Source: Vanessa cardui
Lineage: Eukaryota; Arthropoda; Insecta; Lepidoptera; Nymphalidae
Direction: 5' to 3'
Length of the DNA: 64,000 bases
Assembly (NCBI RefSeq): GCF_905220365.1
Contig: NC_061140.1
Coordinates: 6,450,501-6,514,500 of the forward strand
The notes beneath the pieces were generated by a model. That model was not told where the DNA came from and searched no databases. It saw only the letters and a program-made list of their open reading frames with translations. Every line of letters begins with the position of its first letter. Within the stretch, counting starts at the first letter, position 1. Positions 61,801 to 64,000 of the stretch are shown here, in pieces. The translations under genes were made by a program, and so were the position numbers.

Positions 61801-62585
61801 GCGATAAAGGCAAACATCCTGAGGATACCTTCACATCTTAAAGTACCTACTCAAGCTATGCTTACAAGCTGTTATTTTACAAAATAAAAATATATTTCTT
61901 TTTCCAGGTAAAATCTGTTCACTAATTGGTGTCGTGGAGGCAATAGTGCCGGTTATCTACACTCCTATTTACAGCAAGTTATACTCTAAGACACTTGAAA
62001 CTTTACCCGGAGCATTTTATCTTCTCGGTGGTTTGATGACGATACCCGCAGTCTTCATATTCATGTAAGCTAATGGTCGGACATTATATTATTTACTAAT
62101 TCATTTTTTAAATAAGTGTATACTTCCCATAACTTTTTAAATTCAGACTGATAAAATTTATAAATCTGATTGAATACTGAACGCTCATTGGTCGGCCATT
62201 GCGTCATACGCTGCATCTACCAATGGCCATTAAGATTAAACTTAAAATTATCTGACTTGGATCAGCGTTTCGAAAACTTGAAGAAGATATAGAGTATCCA
62301 TATCTCCTTTAAGTTTTCGATTAATTTATCACTATTTCGAATATTAACGTAAAACAATATTTATAAATAGTATTGATTTTATTCTATTATGTGTTTGTAC
62401 AACTAATACTTAAAGATCAATTATTCACAATTAGCAGATAGATACATAATAATTCAATTATAGTCCTACATATAAAATAGTCATTTATTTAACTGCTCTA
62501 TATGTTACATATCAGTAATGACTATTTCAGTCTAGGTCGCCTTAGTAAGAAGTCATTGGCTTTTTGTCAAAAAAACCCTCTCTAA
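57883..62585 (+). CDS. SLC46 / proton-coupled folate transporter-like MFS protein, 5 exons, 499 aa
   Basis: Exons are 57883-58846, 58936-59037, 60022-60243, 61908-62064 and, less surely, 62531-62585. Lengths 964, 102, 222, 157 and 55 sum to 1500 bases (499 codons plus TAA), phases 1, 1, 1, 2. After a charged cytosolic N-terminus the first helix lies at about residues 49-70. The outer loop holds Cys76 and Cys87 and sequons at Asn81 and Asn98. MFS motif A is GAWSDKTGNRK (134-144), and the SLC46-type SYSYIADVTTVETRTFRMG follows at 197-215. The central loop is about 262-305. It should be a plasma or endo-lysosomal membrane importer; folate-like or peptidoglycan-fragment substrates are known in the family, but none can be inferred here. 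It is clearly a duplicate of the gene at 19112-44015, with which it shares every intron position. Confidence 0.9.
58936..59037 (+). CDS. Exon 2 of SLC46-like gene 2
   Basis: Acceptor TAATGATTTTAG after an intron of only 89 bases; donor G/GTAAAT. It encodes GESAVLFLYTLKKFNMGVVE and part of a helix; 102 bp as in the paralogue. Confidence 0.9.
59038..60021. other. Intron 2 of SLC46-like gene 2
   Basis: A 984-base intron whose last third is a SINE B copy (59672-59984) ending 37 bases before the acceptor AAAATTTTCAG. Confidence 0.75.
59672..59984 (-). mobile_element. SINE B, full-length, - orientation
   Basis: Runs from CAACAACAGAAGCCTGTAAA through CACATGCAGGTTTCCTCACA and ends GTTATCTCGGCT. On the - strand the B-box region reads GCGGGTTCAAACTCAGGCAA, close to the consensus GGTTCAANNCC. 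A 17-base insertion (about 59717-59733) duplicates the AGGGAGAGGA part. It explains the frame at 59700-59939. Confidence 0.88.
60022..60243 (+). CDS. Exon 3 of SLC46-like gene 2
   Basis: Acceptor AAAATTTTCAG, donor G/GTAAGC; 222 bp. It encodes GTAVAVTVLSKYFKVHDDLL through GPVLDFFGNCGSTVVRSLG to DPDEIG. Confidence 0.92.
60244..61907. other. Intron 3 of SLC46-like gene 2
   Basis: A 1.66-kb AT-rich intron in which I recognise no repeat or RNA. CAAGCTGTTATTTTACAA at 61866-61883 echoes the 3' end of a SINE B. Confidence 0.6.
61908..62064 (+). CDS. Exon 4 of SLC46-like gene 2
   Basis: Acceptor TTTCTTTTTCCAG, donor AT/GTAAGC; 157 bp, identical in length to exon 4 of the paralogue. It encodes GKICSLIGVVEAIVPVIYTP and the last helix. 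Without splicing the frame stops at once (ATG TAA). Confidence 0.9.
62531..62585 (+). CDS. Probable terminal exon 5 of SLC46-like gene 2
   Basis: The acceptor TGACTATTTCAG precedes 62531. In the required phase 2 it continues the helix as ILGRLSKKSLAFCQKNPL and stops with TAA. Position and basic character mirror exon 5 of the paralogue, but the tail is shorter (18 against 29 codons, stops included) and not clearly alike. A different acceptor or an unspliced end is possible. Confidence 0.55.
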
Positions 62586-62743
62586 GTTGGAATATTTTCC
62601 CTAAGCTTTGAAGTCGGTAGTATTAATATTCGCGAGCCTTAGAAAATACGTCAAACTAGTGGCTTTGTGCCTGGACTATTTCAGTTTCGACTGGGTTGTT
62701 AGATGGGTTAAAAAGAAGGTTGGTCTCTGTGCAAGTCAGAAAT
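62586..62743. other. 3' flank of SLC46-like gene 2
   Basis: No AATAAA occurs directly after the stop. The first clear one on this strand is at 63080-63085, beyond a SINE A copy, so the 3' UTR may include the SINE. Confidence 0.35.
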
Positions 62744-62934
62744 TCTATCGCCAATCAACATTATTCACTATTGTTGTATTCCAGTTTGAAGAGTGAGTGA
62801 GCCAGTGCAATTACAGGCACAAGAGACATAACATCTTAGCTCCCAAGGTTGGAATGATTAATATTTCTTACAGCGCCATTGTCTATGGGCGGTTGTGACT
62901 ACATACCATCAGGTGACCCATATGCCCGTTTTTG
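62744..62934 (+). mobile_element. SINE A, + orientation, partial
   Basis: TTCTATCGCCAATCAACATT, TTGTTGTATTCCAGTTTGAA and GTGAGTGAGCCAGTGCAATT, then ACCATCAGGTGACCCATATG. It lacks the poly(A) end and has an internal gap after CCCAAGGTTGG. Confidence 0.85.
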
Positions 62935-63774
62935 AGGATATTCTTATACATAAACTATAACCTTATTATAATTATATCCTGTTGAGTTGAATAGTTATTC
63001 TTGAGAATAGGTGTCGTTTTAAAATAGATCAATTATTATTAAACAAAATATTATAAATATACGTTAAATATGTATTTTTAATAAAGCTAAAACTAGTAAC
63101 TAAACATAGTATCTTCTAAGCGTTGAAACAACTAAAATGTAAAACCTAGTAATATATTTATGAATACAGCACGTATGTAGCTAAATGTATGACTTAATTA
63201 ATGTTAGCTCAAGTTGTTGATGGTACTTGGTGCCTTGTATCAACATAAAACTCAGTGATTGTAAAAACACTTCAATCGTTTAAAGCATTTGAATGAAAAC
63301 TATTGGAATTATGAATATTAACTAATGTAAATACGAATTGGAATACGTAATGTCATAATTCTTAAATAACGAAAAGGTGATTGTGCTCTCGGAATTCCAT
63401 CAGGGTAATATGAATTTCAAAACTTAATTTACTAAATTCATAACCTAGTTAAATATGAAATATTTATCCGTCTTGTGTCTATTTATGTACCAACCTGACT
63501 ATACTTATGAAGACGACCTAGGTACGTTCTGTCAGTTGAACCTCATATGTTAAACCTGTCATACAAATGATAATCAGTCACAGCCAAGAGCACTTCACTA
63601 GGTTTGACGATCCGGTCACGAGTTAGCGCATAACCGTCTGAAGTAAAGTTCCTAATAAAGTAACTTTTTCAACTTTTTGTCAAAACCCCAAAATTTGCAA
63701 TTAAAGCCACAAATTATATACGTGCAAATGTCATGTGTTTTCATCATAATGTAACTTCTGATTAATTAGTGATA
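62935..63774. other. Intergenic stretch
   Basis: AT-rich DNA. Apart from the polyadenylation-like AATAAA at 63080-63085 nothing is recognised. Confidence 0.5.
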
Positions 63775-63990
63775 AGGCTTTGTGCGAGGTAGTCTGGCTA
63801 AATACAGTCAAGCTGTACTTTGTATTGTACTGATATCTTCCATGAGGTTAGGGACTCTGTAGCTAAAGGTGCAAAGGACAGAATGGGTTGGTTGGCTGGT
63901 TGTTACATTGGCGATGTAAAGGCTGTTTAATACTTGTTAAAGTATCAATATCTTTAAGTGTTGGTACCTACTTAGTGCCTGATGGGCCAT
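63775..63990 (+). mobile_element. Diverged SINE A at the window edge
   Basis: GGCTTTGTGCGAGGTAGTCT, GGTGCAAAGGACAGAATGG, ACATTGGCGATGTAAAGGCT and CCTGATGGGCCAT follow SINE A order with many changes. It may extend past the window. Confidence 0.6.
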
Positions 63991-64000
63991 TGTCAATCTG

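Overview
The window is nuclear DNA of an insect, almost certainly a lepidopteran (butterfly or moth). It is AT-rich, its genes are split by GT-AG introns, and it is packed with short retroelements. These include a poly(A)-tailed SINE, two tRNA-headed SINE families, and remains of non-LTR (CR1/Jockey-group) LINEs, of types common in Lepidoptera. There are no bacterial operons, ribosome binding sites or CRISPR arrays. Repeat family names used here (SINE A, SINE B, SINE T, repeats C, D, E) are labels for this window only.

Three protein-coding genes can be reconstructed exon by exon. (1) 12657-15852, + strand: three exons, 371 aa, a probably mitochondrial helical-repeat (PPR/TPR-like) protein that I cannot name. 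(2) 44015-19112, - strand: five exons, 514 aa, a major facilitator transporter of the SLC46 / proton-coupled folate transporter-like group. (3) 57883-62585, + strand: five exons, 499 aa, a paralogue of gene 2. Genes 2 and 3 are transcribed away from each other. They share intron phases 1-1-1-2 and three internal exons of identical length (102, 222 and 157 bp), so they are an inverted duplicate pair. Gene 2 is stretched to 25 kb by repeat-filled introns, while gene 3 takes 4.7 kb. The last exon of each is very short and was found by reading across the splice sites.

Layout: 1-12.6 kb is gene-poor, with a SINE, a LINE 3' end (6.4-7.4 kb), two weak candidate exons and a 5S rRNA pseudogene (11.46-11.56 kb). 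12.7-15.9 kb is the mitochondrial-type gene, followed at once by a MITE-like element (15.98-16.43 kb). 19.1-44.0 kb is SLC46-like gene 2 with its repeat-rich introns. 44.0-57.9 kb is the space between the two divergent genes. It holds a SINE split by a LINE insertion and a LINE that keeps its 5' half (open ORF1 plus endonuclease domain) but lacks reverse transcriptase. 57.9-62.6 kb is SLC46-like gene 3, followed by two SINE A copies.

No undescribed multi-gene system is evident. The most informative items are the paired transporter paralogues, the deleted 5S copy, two near-perfect long palindromes, an inverted duplication inside a SINE, the nested LINE-in-SINE and the 3'-truncated LINE.
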